Positions 42,064-51,387 of a stretch of 64,000 nucleotides of DNA are shown here, one piece after another. The DNA comes from Geomicrobium sediminis. GTDB lineage: Bacteria > Bacillota > Bacilli > Bacillales > Marinococcaceae. The position numbers were made by a program, and so were the translations under genes. The notes beneath the pieces were generated by a model. The model did no database searches, was not told the DNA's origin, and worked only from the letters and a program-made list of their open reading frames with translations. Location of the stretch: NCBI RefSeq assembly GCF_016908595.1, contig NZ_JAFBEC010000011.1, forward strand, positions 1 to 64,000, written 5' to 3'. The first letter of the stretch is position 1, and every line of letters starts with the position of its first letter.

Positions 42064-43512
42064 ATGGACATTATTTCAATTTTACTTAGCTTACTCGTCC
42101 TTCTGAACATCATGTTAGCTGCTGTGATCGTCTTTATGGAACGTAAAGACATTCATGCCACTTGGGCTTGGCTCTTGATCTTAATGTTTCTCCCATTTAT
42201 CGGATTCATTCTTTATTTAATTCTTGGTCAGAACTTAAGCCGTAAACGCCTTTTCAATTGGGATGGCATCGAGAAGATCGGCCTTAAAGACAGCATCGAC
42301 ACACAACTCCGCCAAATTGAAGATGGCAGTTATCACTTTCACAGTGACACTGCCAAAAACAATGTAAACCTGATCACATTGCTCCTTCGAAGTGATGGTG
42401 CACTGCTCACTCAGGACAATGATATTGACGTTTTCACAGACGGGATTGATAAATTCTCAGAGCTAATTACAGATTTAGCCGCTGCGAACGATCACATTCA
42501 TTTACAGTATTACATCTTTCGAAATGATAGCATCGGCAAGCGAATCATTGCTTTATTAACAGAAAAAGCGCTTGCAGGTGTACAAGTCCGCGTTCTATAC
42601 GACGACATGGGTTCAAGGAAACTTTCAAGAAAGCACTTTCGCTCACTTATTCGAGCGGGTGGCGAAGTCGGCGTCTTCTTCCCGTCACGCATTCCTTATG
42701 TAAACTCACGATTAAACTATCGCAACCACCGTAAAATCGTCGTTATCGATGGTGAGATTGGTTATGTTGGCGGCTTTAACGTTGGGGATGAATACCTCGG
42801 TCGCACGAAGCGATTTGGCTATTGGCGCGATAGCCACCTTAGATTACGAGGCTCTTCTGTGAAGGCTTTACAAACCCGCTTTATTTTAGATTGGAATCAA
42901 GCGAGTAAAGACCAGCTCATTGAATACGAAGATCATTACTTCCCACCTGTTGAGACGAAAGGTGAGCTCGCTACGCAAATCGTATCCAGCGGACCGGATA
43001 CTGAATACGAAGAAATCAAAAACGGGTATATTAAAATGATTACGTCAGCGAAAGACTCTGTCTACATTCAGACTCCCTATCTGATTCCAGATGCAAGCTT
43101 ACTGGATGCTCTTCGTATCGCAGCGCTTGCTGGCAAAGATGTGCGCATTATGATCCCAAATAAGCCTGACCATATCTTTGTTTATTGGGCGACTTATTCA
43201 TATATGGGTGAGTTACTGAAAGCAGGCGCCCGCTTCTTTATTTACGATGCTGGTTTTATCCACGCTAAAATGATCGTTGTTGATCGAAGCGTTGGTTCAA
43301 TTGGCACTGCCAACATCGACGTTCGTAGCTTCCGTTTGAACTTTGAGGTCAACGCCTTCTTGTATCATGATGCGATCGGTAAAAAGCTTGCAGCGATTTT
43401 TGAACATGACCTTGAACAATGTTCTGAAATGACCGCACAACGGTACCGAGATCGAGGGGTGTGGATTCGGTTTAAAGAGTCGATCTCACGTTTGTTATCG
43501 CCAATCTTATAA
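42064..43512 (+). CDS. cls: Cardiolipin synthase
   Basis: This 482-residue phospholipase-D-family enzyme has two N-terminal membrane helices (about 4-25 and 36-56) and two HKD motifs: HRKIVVIDG (with NYRN before it) and IHAKMIVVDR. It condenses two phosphatidylglycerols to cardiolipin and glycerol. AAGGGGGGATACAT precedes ATG 42064. Own terminator at 43531. Cardiolipin commonly rises in salt-adapted bacilli. Confidence 0.95.
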   Translation: MDIISILLSLLVLLNIMLAAVIVFMERKDIHATWAWLLILMFLPFIGFILYLILGQNLSRKRLFNWDGIEKIGLKDSIDTQLRQIEDGSYHFHSDTAKNNVNLITLLLRSDGALLTQDNDIDVFTDGIDKFSELITDLAAANDHIHLQYYIFRNDSIGKRIIALLTEKALAGVQVRVLYDDMGSRKLSRKHFRSLIRAGGEVGVFFPSRIPYVNSRLNYRNHRKIVVIDGEIGYVGGFNVGDEYLGRTKRFGYWRDSHLRLRGSSVKALQTRFILDWNQASKDQLIEYEDHYFPPVETKGELATQIVSSGPDTEYEEIKNGYIKMITSAKDSVYIQTPYLIPDASLLDALRIAALAGKDVRIMIPNKPDHIFVYWATYSYMGELLKAGARFFIYDAGFIHAKMIVVDRSVGSIGTANIDVRSFRLNFEVNAFLYHDAIGKKLAAIFEHDLEQCSEMTAQRYRDRGVWIRFKESISRLLSPIL

Positions 43513-43530
43513 ACCGTACCCACTTCAAAA

Positions 43531-43560
43531 GAAGCAAAGGTTTGACCCTTTGCTTCTTCG
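43531..43560. terminator. Terminator between cls and spoIIP (convergent)
   Basis: Stem GAAGCAAAGG/CCTTTGCTTC with a 6-nt loop, TTCG on the plus side and TTTTGAAG on the minus side. Confidence 0.75.
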
Positions 43561-43562
43561 TG

Positions 43563-44702
43563 CTATTCTTCTTCCTCAAGCTGTTCATAGATGTACTCTT
43601 GAATGACGTCAGCCATAACGTCGGCACTACGGTGTAGCTCTTCAAAATTATTGTCAACGCCACCAAACTCAATCAGTGTAGAATTCGGGGAAAGATCTTG
43701 ATTGTAAATGCCATTTACACCCGCTCCCCCACTTGCAATAACCCCTCGGCTAAGTCCTGGGTAGCGATCTTCCAAGCGATGATGCAATTCAGTCGCCATC
43801 GCTAAATTACGTTCGTAATTCGGATGATCTTGACCAATTACAAACATCGTACGCGCATAACTTTCTCCGTTAATCGTTGCTGTAGTGATGTCTTTCGGTT
43901 GTGAATCTCGATGAATATCAAAGAAAAACTCTAAGCTCTCATTAGTGTCAATCGCTTCAGTTACGATCTCCCTCGAGACGTCGTAAGATTGACTGTAAGA
44001 AAGCCCACGCTCATGCAATCGACTCTCAATGGAATGCTCAGACACTTCAACTGGCAAATCGTAACTTCGGAATTGTTCACCTAGGTATTTCCCCAATTGA
44101 ACGATGTTGATTTCGGAATGGTTCGCTACATCGCCTTCAATCTCAGGCAAAAACGACTCCGTATCATGAGTGTGTACGATATGGATGATCGGATCATCAT
44201 CTGCATCGATGTCTACATTCGGCCCTTCCTCTTCTTCATCTTGAGGAGTCGCAGGATACGTTTCGTCATACCATCCAGGTGGTGGTGCTGACTCCATTGG
44301 CATCGTCGTATAATCTGTTCCTTCACCGGCAACGATAATCTCTGCATCAAACGCAGAAAAGCCTGGCACTTCTCGACCTAATAATGTTCTCGGTTCTTGC
44401 AAGTTAATGCTTGTCGTCAATTCAAATGCTAGTTGTGTTGCACTTGGCAATTCGGTATGTGTTTCGCCCATTTGGAAATAACGATTCTCTGTTCCAATAA
44501 CGTGTACAAACCAATCAGCTTGTACATCGCTGACCCAACTATGAATTGTAGACGATGAAAAGTGCTTTTCTACTTCTGTTGTTGTCATAACGAATATCAT
44601 CACAAAGGTAATGACAATCACCGCAATGATTGCAAGCATAACGAGTTGCAATTGTTTGAGCATTCTTGCGATCACTTTCGTCATCGTGGTAGATCCAATC
44701 AC
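43563..44702 (-). CDS. spoIIP: Stage II sporulation protein P (peptidoglycan amidase/endopeptidase)
   Basis: This 379-residue protein has one N-terminal membrane helix (about 19-40), a variable acidic linker (DEEEEGPNVDIDADDD) and the SpoIIP domain with HTHDTESFLP, DIHRDSQ, GQDHPNYERNLAMA and LIEFGGVDN. It degrades septal peptidoglycan with SpoIID/SpoIIM during engulfment. The start is GTG 44702, exactly 7 nt after GGAGG. It lacks the usual neighbour gpr, so it may be the single or a relocated copy. Confidence 0.93.
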   Translation of the reverse strand: MIGSTTMTKVIARMLKQLQLVMLAIIAVIVITFVMIFVMTTTEVEKHFSSSTIHSWVSDVQADWFVHVIGTENRYFQMGETHTELPSATQLAFELTTSINLQEPRTLLGREVPGFSAFDAEIIVAGEGTDYTTMPMESAPPPGWYDETYPATPQDEEEEGPNVDIDADDDPIIHIVHTHDTESFLPEIEGDVANHSEINIVQLGKYLGEQFRSYDLPVEVSEHSIESRLHERGLSYSQSYDVSREIVTEAIDTNESLEFFFDIHRDSQPKDITTATINGESYARTMFVIGQDHPNYERNLAMATELHHRLEDRYPGLSRGVIASGGAGVNGIYNQDLSPNSTLIEFGGVDNNFEELHRSADVMADVIQEYIYEQLEEEE

Positions 44703-44866
44703 AGCCTGTCCTCCTGACTTGCAAAGACTATAACTGAGTCTATGTCTAGAATCCGTTCACTAGAACATGGCTCATCCTTTTCACCGTGATTGAGTCTTTT
44801 CGCTTATAAAAGGTACGACCTTATGCTTTTTTGAACGCAACATTTAGAAACCAAGAGGTGATAACA

Positions 44867-45163
44867 TTGACTGAACATGATCACACACTTGAAAGACGCT
44901 TTCGAACCGAAGGGGTTCTCTGGGTCGCTCTTCTATGTGTAGCCATTCCAACATTCAGCCTTTGGAACCGTCCATTTATGACAATCCATCTCCACCTCGC
45001 ACTGGAATCACTCATTTACATTCTCTTAGGTACGATCTTTCTCGTAAAAAGACACCAGAATCGCATACGAAAGCAAAGTACGAGAGCGTTTATCTTCTTA
45101 ATACTTGCCATCGGTCTTTATTCACTCACAGCCATTGCGATCCTTTCTTTCTTCACCACTTAG
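44867..45163 (+). CDS. Small three-TM membrane protein, TTG start
   Basis: The frame extends to 44831, but AAGAGGTG (44852-44859) sets the start at TTG 44867, giving 98 residues: a charged N terminus (TEHDHTLERRFRTEG), then three hydrophobic helices. No family recognised. It converges on yolD with 2 nt between stop codons. Confidence 0.5.
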   Translation: MTEHDHTLERRFRTEGVLWVALLCVAIPTFSLWNRPFMTIHLHLALESLIYILLGTIFLVKRHQNRIRKQSTRAFIFLILAIGLYSLTAIAILSFFTT

Positions 45164-45165
45164 TC

Positions 45166-45513
45166 TCATGAACAAAGCTCAACATGCACGAGAGAATGGA
45201 ACTTCACGTAATGAACATCTTCTGTCGCACTAACGATATGAAACTGTTTTTGGGCATGATTCAAATAGTCGCAATGCCCTTCTACTTCATGAAATTCCCC
45301 TTCGTTATAATACGTAAAAACAACCGGTCGGTTGTACGTCATCGCTTCTGATAATATGAATTCAAACTCAAGCCACTGTTGTTCATCAAGCATGGGTTGT
45401 TCAACTTTCTTTCGTCCCTCTCGCTCTTGAAGCCAAGCCTCTCGGTATTCAGGCAAAATCATGCGAGACGACTCCCATCGCATGTTCGAATTCGGGGTCA
45501 ACTTATTCATCAT
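45166..45513 (-). CDS. yolD: YolD-family protein
   Basis: This ~115-residue protein contains RWESSRMILPEYREAWLQ near residue 14 and the YolD fold pattern (MTYNRPVVFTYYNEGEFHEVEG, given in part). YolD proteins are almost always coupled to UvrX/YqjW Y-family polymerases, as here (20-nt gap). Their function is poorly known; a role in SOS mutagenesis is inferred. ATG 45513 or 45510 after GAAAGGATG. Confidence 0.85.
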   Translation of the reverse strand: MMNKLTPNSNMRWESSRMILPEYREAWLQEREGRKKVEQPMLDEQQWLEFEFILSEAMTYNRPVVFTYYNEGEFHEVEGHCDYLNHAQKQFHIVSATEDVHYVKFHSLVHVELCS

Positions 45514-45533
45514 GGTCATCCTTTCACGTTTAA

Positions 45534-46769
45534 TTATTTATAGTGGCCGCCAAGCTTCTTCGCTCGAATGCGCGCTTGCCCACCCGCAGTTAGCGACGTC
45601 GCATGGAGCACCGCTTCCGATCCGTATCGATATTTGAGACGGTCAACTGTCACGTTTAACTTCTCTCGGTCCACATCATCCCGGAACAAACTGAGCTGTC
45701 GGCACTCATCACTTACAAGACCATCTAGACTGATCCCAAGACTCCTCACCGCATCCCGGTTCCAATGCCTTAAAAACAAGTGTTTGACAGCTTCGTAGAT
45801 CACTTTACCGTCATTTGTAACATCTGGTAATTTCATCTGACGATGAAATCCTGATGGCTGTTGAAAATGGTTATGGCCACGCGCTCCCGCCGTAACCGTC
45901 CCTCCGAGGTATCCATTCACTCGTACACGTCTGGCTACTTCTTCTGAAAGCTCCAATAATACCGTCTTAATCTCATCCCACGTCCGGTAATCTCTCGGCA
46001 ACGTCATGTTATGGCCAATTGCTTTACGCCGAATGTGTGTATCCACAGTAACTGGGGCTTCGTCTTTCCCATGTGCTGTACGCCACAACACTTCTCCGTT
46101 AATCCCCCAACGCTTTTGTAGATCCGCTAGCTCCGACTTTGCTAACTGACCGATGGTGCGAATTCCAACATTCAAAAAATGTTGATTCATTCGCTTTCCA
46201 ACCCCAAACAGCTTCCCGATTGGAAGGGGCCAAAGCTTCTCTTGTAGATTCACCAAGTTCAATGTGAAAATCCCATCGTCTTGCTTCTTCGAGAAATGAT
46301 CACAAGCCATTTTAGCGAGCACCTTATTCGGACCAATGCCAACCCGGGCAATCATTCCTGATTCCCTGCGAATCTTCGTAATGATCTGCTCCGCCGCTTC
46401 TTCAGCAGTTATGCCCAGCCTCGGCAACGCGTACGTCATTTCTACGAAGATCTCATCAATGCTATACGGTTCAACAAGGTCGGTATACACTTCAAGTGAA
46501 GCCGCAATCGAAACCGAAACGTCCAAGTACAGTTGCATGCGCGGTCGAACGACAACGAGGTCGGAACACTTCATCTCCGCTTCCCAAAGTGCTTCTGCTG
46601 TCTTGACGCCTCGTTTCTTAGCAGTCGGGCATGCAGCGAGAATAATTCCACTACGTATCTTAGGATCCCCAGCAACTGCAACCGGTTTGTTCTTTAACTC
46701 TGGGTGTTCGATCTTTTCTATATTTGCGTAAAACGACTGCATATCAATGAGAAACACGACCCGCTCCAT
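45534..46769 (-). CDS. uvrX: Y-family DNA polymerase (UvrX/YqjW type)
   Basis: This 411-residue translesion polymerase starts at ATG 46769 (MERVVFLIDMQSFYANIEK) after AAGGTGATG. It has the first metal Asp in LIDMQSF, the second in YSIDEIF, and HhH-type GVGKRMNQHFLNVGIRTIGQLA. The C-terminal little-finger/thumb domain differs from DinB and fits the ImpB/MucB/UvrX subgroup. Two LexA boxes in front indicate SOS induction. yolD follows. Confidence 0.92.
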   Translation of the reverse strand: MERVVFLIDMQSFYANIEKIEHPELKNKPVAVAGDPKIRSGIILAACPTAKKRGVKTAEALWEAEMKCSDLVVVRPRMQLYLDVSVSIAASLEVYTDLVEPYSIDEIFVEMTYALPRLGITAEEAAEQIITKIRRESGMIARVGIGPNKVLAKMACDHFSKKQDDGIFTLNLVNLQEKLWPLPIGKLFGVGKRMNQHFLNVGIRTIGQLAKSELADLQKRWGINGEVLWRTAHGKDEAPVTVDTHIRRKAIGHNMTLPRDYRTWDEIKTVLLELSEEVARRVRVNGYLGGTVTAGARGHNHFQQPSGFHRQMKLPDVTNDGKVIYEAVKHLFLRHWNRDAVRSLGISLDGLVSDECRQLSLFRDDVDREKLNVTVDRLKYRYGSEAVLHATSLTAGGQARIRAKKLGGHYK

Positions 46770-46785
46770 GACCATCACCTTCTTA

Positions 46786-46799
46786 CAAACGTATGTTCT
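46786..46799. promoter_or_regulatory. LexA (DinR) box, proximal
   Basis: CAAAC-GTAT-GTTCT, close to CGAAC-N4-GTTCG, about 20 bp before the uvrX start. Confidence 0.65.
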
Positions 46800-46814
46800 T
46801 GTTAGTAGTATACA

Positions 46815-46828
46815 CGAACGAACGTTCT
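46815..46828. promoter_or_regulatory. LexA (DinR) box, distal
   Basis: CGAAC-GAAC-GTTCT, a one-mismatch match to the Bacillus SOS box. It lies inside a larger inverted repeat, TAGTAGTATA...TATACTACTA (46804-46837), which may hold the promoter -10 (GTGTATACT on the minus strand). Confidence 0.8.
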
Positions 46829-46860
46829 TATACTACTAGAAATTATTCCCCACACAAAAA

Positions 46861-46890
46861 AACTGAAACGCAAGTGCGTTTCAGTTTTCT
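46861..46890. terminator. Hairpin terminator
   Basis: Stem AACTGAAACG/CGTTTCAGTT with loop CAAGTG, T runs on both sides. It separates uvrX from the natB transcript, which reads toward it and ends ~105 bp away. Confidence 0.75.
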
Positions 46891-46992
46891 TCAATAGGTT
46901 TGGGATATATGTGGGGATTTTAATACGTTTAGTTTCATTCCAAGAACCAAATCCCATCATAAACCGCTACAGCAGATAGATCTTCATTGTCG

Positions 46993-48102
46993 TTAACTAT
47001 GCCCAAGGGCGTATTTATCTTTTTTGAACATGCGGTTTGTAATCATGTAGATCACAGATACAATAAGCATCGTTGAACTAATCGTAAGCACATAATCGCC
47101 TAACGTTAATACATTCGCACCGGCGAAATCAAACACCACAAGCGTAATGTTAATCGGTGGAATCAACAACATCCAAGAACTCCATGCCGTTGCAGGAACG
47201 ATCATCGCGACGAACGGTCCAATCATCCACACGATCGATACAGGAGAAAATAAATTTTGCATATCTTTATACGAATCTGTCAGCAAACTAAACCAGACGA
47301 GAAGTGCTGAATTTAGCGCTGAAAAGGCAACAACTGCAAGGAACAAGAGAATATACTTACTTAGCGGAACAGCTGCTAAAATTTGTTCCACTTCGGTAAA
47401 GTAAATCATCATCAGAACGATAACCAACACGACCGACAGCAAACTACTTAAGATCGTATACAAGAAAACGACCATCGACTTCGCGAAAAAGATACGCGCG
47501 CGGGAAAGAGGTATCATTAAAAGCGGTTCCATCGTTCGTTTTTCTTTCTCACCGGCAAACATGTCTGCTGCTGCAGGGAGTCCACCCGCCGCAACTGTCA
47601 AAAGAAAGATAAATGCGAGCATGAATCCCATGCTTCCATCGCCACCCTCACCGAGAAAGTCACGATCCCATTCGTATATCGATGGTCCATTTTCTTCAAT
47701 CCCTTGTGAGGTGACCCATGCATCTAGACTTTCACGTTCATAGTCAATCCACATTTCCATGAGTTGTTGCGCTGCTCTCATGCCACTATTGCCAAAGTCT
47801 CCACGAGCCGTTAACGTGTTTCCTTCTAAAACAATTGCAAAATCATACGCACCGTCTAGCAATTCTTCGTTGATCGTATCACTAACTGTGAGATGCCAAT
47901 GTTCTTGTTGCTCCTCTTGAAAGGATTCAATTAGACCCGCATCAATGTTTTCATCAATGCCAATGTGAACATCCGAGGTATTAAAGAAGCTGAAGAAGAA
48001 AACAAGAGCGAAGACCGAAATCATTGGAATCGCCGTCGTAAAGAACACCGTTCTACGATCACGATACGTATCTTTCATTTCTTTAAGAATCATCGTCATC
48101 AT
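46993..48102 (-). CDS. natB: ABC-2 type permease, NatB-like Na+ exporter
   Basis: This 369-residue permease has one N-terminal helix (about 17-39), a large acidic extracytoplasmic domain (~40-165) and five more helices. This is the ABC2_membrane_3 / NatB architecture, with GGLPAAADMFAGEKEKRTMEPLL (in part) as the cytoplasmic E-loop motif (EKEKRTMEPLL). It pairs with NatA (ATGA overlap). B. subtilis NatAB exports sodium and is controlled by NatKR, an arrangement reproduced here. Another exported substrate is possible. Confidence 0.83.
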   Translation of the reverse strand: MMTMILKEMKDTYRDRRTVFFTTAIPMISVFALVFFFSFFNTSDVHIGIDENIDAGLIESFQEEQQEHWHLTVSDTINEELLDGAYDFAIVLEGNTLTARGDFGNSGMRAAQQLMEMWIDYERESLDAWVTSQGIEENGPSIYEWDRDFLGEGGDGSMGFMLAFIFLLTVAAGGLPAAADMFAGEKEKRTMEPLLMIPLSRARIFFAKSMVVFLYTILSSLLSVVLVIVLMMIYFTEVEQILAAVPLSKYILLFLAVVAFSALNSALLVWFSLLTDSYKDMQNLFSPVSIVWMIGPFVAMIVPATAWSSWMLLIPPINITLVVFDFAGANVLTLGDYVLTISSTMLIVSVIYMITNRMFKKDKYALGHS

Positions 48103-48848
48103 GTCACACGACCTCCTCTAGCGAGCATCGCCATCAAGATCATGTTCATGTCGGTCGTTTCTTCTTCTTTATATAAGTTTTGAAGGCTTCCGTGATAAAG
48201 CACAGCACCTCGGTGCAAGATCACCACATCATCACAAAGCATATCCACTTCTTCCATTAAGTGTGTCGAAAATACAATTGTTTGTTGATCTCGTTTTAAT
48301 TGCAAGATTTTCTCGCGAAACATATTCGCAGAAGTAATATCTAGCCCCGTTGACGGTTCATCAAGCAAGTAAATGGACGGGTTATGAATCATTGCCCGCG
48401 AGATGGCCACTTTTTGTCGCATCCCTTTAGAGAGCTTGCGAACCCGTTTGTTCAAAAAGTCACGCATCCCTAATTCATTGCTCAACTTCGTAATCCGCTG
48501 CTTCGTCTCTTGCTTTGGAATAGCATATAGCTTGGCGAAGTACTCCAAGTGCTCTCTTGCGGTTAGACGATCGTATAGACCTGTATCACTACCAAAGTGC
48601 ACACCGATGGAGCTCCTTTGACGATGATTATTCAGGTCAAATGGCACACCATCTAATGCAACTTCGCCGCCAGTTGGTTCATACAAGCCAGACAATAAGC
48701 GAAGAAGCGTCGTTTTTCCCGCACCATTCTCCCCGAGCAACGCCGTCACTTTCCCTTGTTCGAAGGTGATGGAGATGTCACGGAGCACCCGGTGACTTTG
48801 ATTGTGTTTTTCATAAAATGTCTTGTGAACATTCGTAAGCGTAATCAT
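48099..48848 (-). CDS. natA: ABC transporter ATP-binding protein, NatA-like
   Basis: This 249-residue ATPase has Walker A GENGAGKTTLL (residues ~38-48), signature LSKGMRQKVAISRA, Walker B YLLDEPSTGLD and the switch STHLMEEVD. It drives NatB. ATG 48848 after AAAGGAGCC. Divergent from the natR-like gene, sharing a 144-bp promoter region. Confidence 0.88.
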   Translation of the reverse strand: MITLTNVHKTFYEKHNQSHRVLRDISITFEQGKVTALLGENGAGKTTLLRLLSGLYEPTGGEVALDGVPFDLNNHRQRSSIGVHFGSDTGLYDRLTAREHLEYFAKLYAIPKQETKQRITKLSNELGMRDFLNKRVRKLSKGMRQKVAISRAMIHNPSIYLLDEPSTGLDITSANMFREKILQLKRDQQTIVFSTHLMEEVDMLCDDVVILHRGAVLYHGSLQNLYKEEETTDMNMILMAMLARGGRVT

Positions 48849-48928
48849 ATAGAGGCTCCTTTTAGAGAAGTTCCTAGCCCCTAGTATATACGAGCACTAC
48901 TGAAAACCTACAAATATGTCGCAAAGCG

Positions 48929-48957
48929 TTCGAATCATGTTATGACTTTGCTATAAT
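48929..48957 (+). promoter_or_regulatory. Probable sigma-A promoter of natRK
   Basis: TTCGAA-N17-TATAAT with GC before the -10 (extended-like), about 35 bp before the natR start. Confidence 0.6.
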
Positions 48958-48992
48958 GGGGAATATACTAAAAAAGTTAAAGTAGGGGTCGT

Positions 48993-49700
48993 ATGATTCG
49001 AATCGGGATGTTAGATGACAATCCGAATGACTTAAATGCAATGGAACAATGGCTTCAAACTCAAGCAGATGTACATATTGAATGGCGTTGTCATACAGCG
49101 CTCGAAGCCTATCAGTTGCTAAAACACTCAACCATTGATCTATTAATTGCAGATATTGAGATGGAAGGGCTCACAGGGTATGAACTTGCAGAGCGATTAC
49201 GTGCGCAAGGGATTAGCGTAGATATTATCTTCGTGACCGGGCATTCCGGCTTTGCGGTCCATGCGTTTGACCTCGACGTTGTCGATTACGTAATGAAGCC
49301 GATCTCACCTTCACGGATGGAGAAAGCATTGCAACGCTTTCGTTCCTTGAACGCTCAAACAGACGGACCAAAGCTCACGATCCAACAACAAGGAGATATG
49401 ATCGTCGTCAGCGAAAACGACATTCTGTATATCGAACGTACAGGTCGCTCATCGACCATCCACACAGCAACTGAAGAGATTTCGACGTATCAATCGCTTC
49501 AAGAAATTGAACAAGAACTACAAAGCACGCAATTTTTCCGAACGCACCGTTCTTTTATTACAAACTTGAAGAAGATCACGCAGTTTGCACCATATACAAA
49601 GCATTCTCTTGAGATTAAATTCCAAGGAAGCGACAAGCGTGCACTCGTTACGAAGAAGAACTTAAAAACGATCCAAGATCAATTCCCAATTCTTTCTTGA
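48993..49700 (+). CDS. natR: LytTR-family response regulator, NatR-like
   Basis: This 235-residue protein has an N-terminal receiver with Asp pocket LDDN and phospho-acceptor LIADIEMEG (Asp ~52), VTGHSGFAVHAFDLDVVDYVMKP (in part) and a C-terminal LytTR DNA-binding domain (DILYIERTGRSSTIH, FFRTHRSFITNLKKI). With the kinase gene 10 nt downstream and natAB divergent, it most likely activates natAB, as B. subtilis NatR does. Confidence 0.87.
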   Translation: MIRIGMLDDNPNDLNAMEQWLQTQADVHIEWRCHTALEAYQLLKHSTIDLLIADIEMEGLTGYELAERLRAQGISVDIIFVTGHSGFAVHAFDLDVVDYVMKPISPSRMEKALQRFRSLNAQTDGPKLTIQQQGDMIVVSENDILYIERTGRSSTIHTATEEISTYQSLQEIEQELQSTQFFRTHRSFITNLKKITQFAPYTKHSLEIKFQGSDKRALVTKKNLKTIQDQFPILS

Positions 49701-49710
49701 GGTAAAGCCG

Positions 49711-50430
49711 ATGATCATCTTAATCAGTCTACTTGTTATCGTGATAGTTAGCAGTGCGCTACTCATCATGAAATTGCATCGCGAACAACGACGCGCGTTT
49801 CTCGATGCACAGGCTTTCCAAGACCATGTACAGCACCTACACGAATCGCTAAAACAGGAAAAGCACGATCTCAGAACCCACTTAGAAGTGATGAAGAAAC
49901 TGGCCAAAGAAGGAAACCATGAACAGTTTGAAGATTACGTCACATTGTTGCAACAAGACAGTGAACAGAACCCTAGTGCAGGGGCTGATCGAGCAGTAGG
50001 GGCCTCCATTGCTTACGTTAAAGCAAAGGGTGAGCAACACGGCATTGCTGTCACGACGTCGATCCATGCAAGCTTAAATCAAAGCATGCTCTCGCAAAGT
50101 AAAGAATTGCAACTCGTCGTCAACATTTTTAGCAATGCACTTGAAGCTGCTAGAAAAAGTAGCGAGTACGTAACATCACCATTTATCGATATCGAAATCA
50201 AAAAACAATACGGCATCATCATCGTTGATGTAAAAAACAGCACAGCACCAATCCCTAACAAGACGCTCGAGCGTATGTTTCCAAAGCAACACCCCGTCAT
50301 TGAAAAAAGAGGTCTTGGTACGTACCTCATTCAACGCGCGGTAAACGATGCAGAAGGCTCGCTCGACTTTTATGTTGAAGAACATCTCTTTCACCTTGCT
50401 ATTCGTTTACCGAGCATGGCTGCTCAATAA
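49711..50430 (+). CDS. natK: Short sensor histidine kinase, NatK-like
   Basis: This 239-residue kinase has a single N-terminal membrane helix (about 2-20), a dimerisation/phosphorylation segment KHDLRTHLEVMKK (His ~52 within HDLRxH, SpoOB/LytS-like), then a GHKL ATPase with NIFSNALEAAR (N box) and RGLGTYLIQRAV (G box). It lacks the multi-helix sensor of full-length NatK/AgrC-type kinases, so sensing may use the single helix or a partner. ATG 49711 after GAGG. Confidence 0.82.
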   Translation: MIILISLLVIVIVSSALLIMKLHREQRRAFLDAQAFQDHVQHLHESLKQEKHDLRTHLEVMKKLAKEGNHEQFEDYVTLLQQDSEQNPSAGADRAVGASIAYVKAKGEQHGIAVTTSIHASLNQSMLSQSKELQLVVNIFSNALEAARKSSEYVTSPFIDIEIKKQYGIIIVDVKNSTAPIPNKTLERMFPKQHPVIEKRGLGTYLIQRAVNDAEGSLDFYVEEHLFHLAIRLPSMAAQ

Positions 50431-50467
50431 AAAAGAAACCTCAGAGAAATCTCTGAGGTTTCTTTTT
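50431..50467. terminator. Bidirectional terminator natK/opuCC
   Basis: Perfect stem AAAAGAAACCTCAGAGA with a 2-nt loop, T run on both strands. Confidence 0.92.
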
Positions 50468-50470
50468 GTA

Positions 50471-51370
50471 TTATTCTTCAATTAACCCTTGCTCGACTAA
50501 GAAGTTACGTGCAACCACTTCTTCAAGCTCTGCGTTAATGTCAACTTCTGCGTTAAGCTCTGCCATCGTTTCTTCTGTTAACAACGGTCCAAGCTCAAGC
50601 AATAATTCTTCAATTTCAGGGTGTGCTTCGATCGTATCATTCATGACGATTGGTGCTGCATAATACGGCGGGAAGAAGTTAAGATCATCCGCAATCACTT
50701 CAAGGTCATACGCTGGAATTCGTCCGTCTGTCGTAAATGCCGCAATCACATCGACTTCTTCGTTACGAAGGGCATCATACATTAAGCCTTCATCCATTTG
50801 CGTTGTCGTACCCCAATCATAGCCGTAACGTTCATTCATTGGCATAAGGCCATCTGTACGCTCTCCGAAGTTTGCATTGTGGGCAAGCGTTAACTCTCCT
50901 GCAACGGATTCAAGGTCACTCATATCCGCAACGTCCGCTGCATCATCTGCACGCATGACGAGTGAATAACGATTTTCAAAGTCAAATTCGTCTAACCACG
51001 TAATGCCGTACTCTTCATCATACTCAGCCTTAACCGTATCATAGACTTCTTCAGCAGATGGCGGGTCTTCTGGGTCAATTTCATAATCTAAAACGGTAAT
51101 ATATGACGTACCTGTATATTCAACATACAAGTCGATGTCACCATCCATCATACCTTGTGTAAGAATCTCTGTATTACCGAGGTTGTCTTCGCGTTCAATC
51201 GTAAGATCTGTATTCGCTTCAAGCAATTCTGCAACCATATGTGTCAAAATGATTTGCTCTGTAAAGTCTTTTCCGCCGACAACAACCTTATCTTCATCAC
51301 TGCCGCCGCCCCCACAAGCAGAAAGTACAAGTGCTGAACCTAATGCAACAGGTAAGAACTTTTTCATCAT
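50471..51370 (-). CDS. opuCC: Osmoprotectant ABC transporter substrate-binding lipoprotein, OpuCC-like
   Basis: This 299-residue lipoprotein has a signal peptide ending LVLSACGGGG (lipobox LSAC) and the QAT-type glycine betaine/choline-binding domain: VVVGGKDFTEQIILTHMVAELL (in part), DLYVEYTGT, AFTTDGRI. It is strongly acidic, as in salt-adapted secreted proteins. Last gene of opuCA-CB-CC; delivers betaine, choline or carnitine to the permease. Confidence 0.9.
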   Translation of the reverse strand: MMKKFLPVALGSALVLSACGGGGSDEDKVVVGGKDFTEQIILTHMVAELLEANTDLTIEREDNLGNTEILTQGMMDGDIDLYVEYTGTSYITVLDYEIDPEDPPSAEEVYDTVKAEYDEEYGITWLDEFDFENRYSLVMRADDAADVADMSDLESVAGELTLAHNANFGERTDGLMPMNERYGYDWGTTTQMDEGLMYDALRNEEVDVIAAFTTDGRIPAYDLEVIADDLNFFPPYYAAPIVMNDTIEAHPEIEELLLELGPLLTEETMAELNAEVDINAELEEVVARNFLVEQGLIEE

Positions 51371-51387
51371 TCATTGCCCCTTTTATT

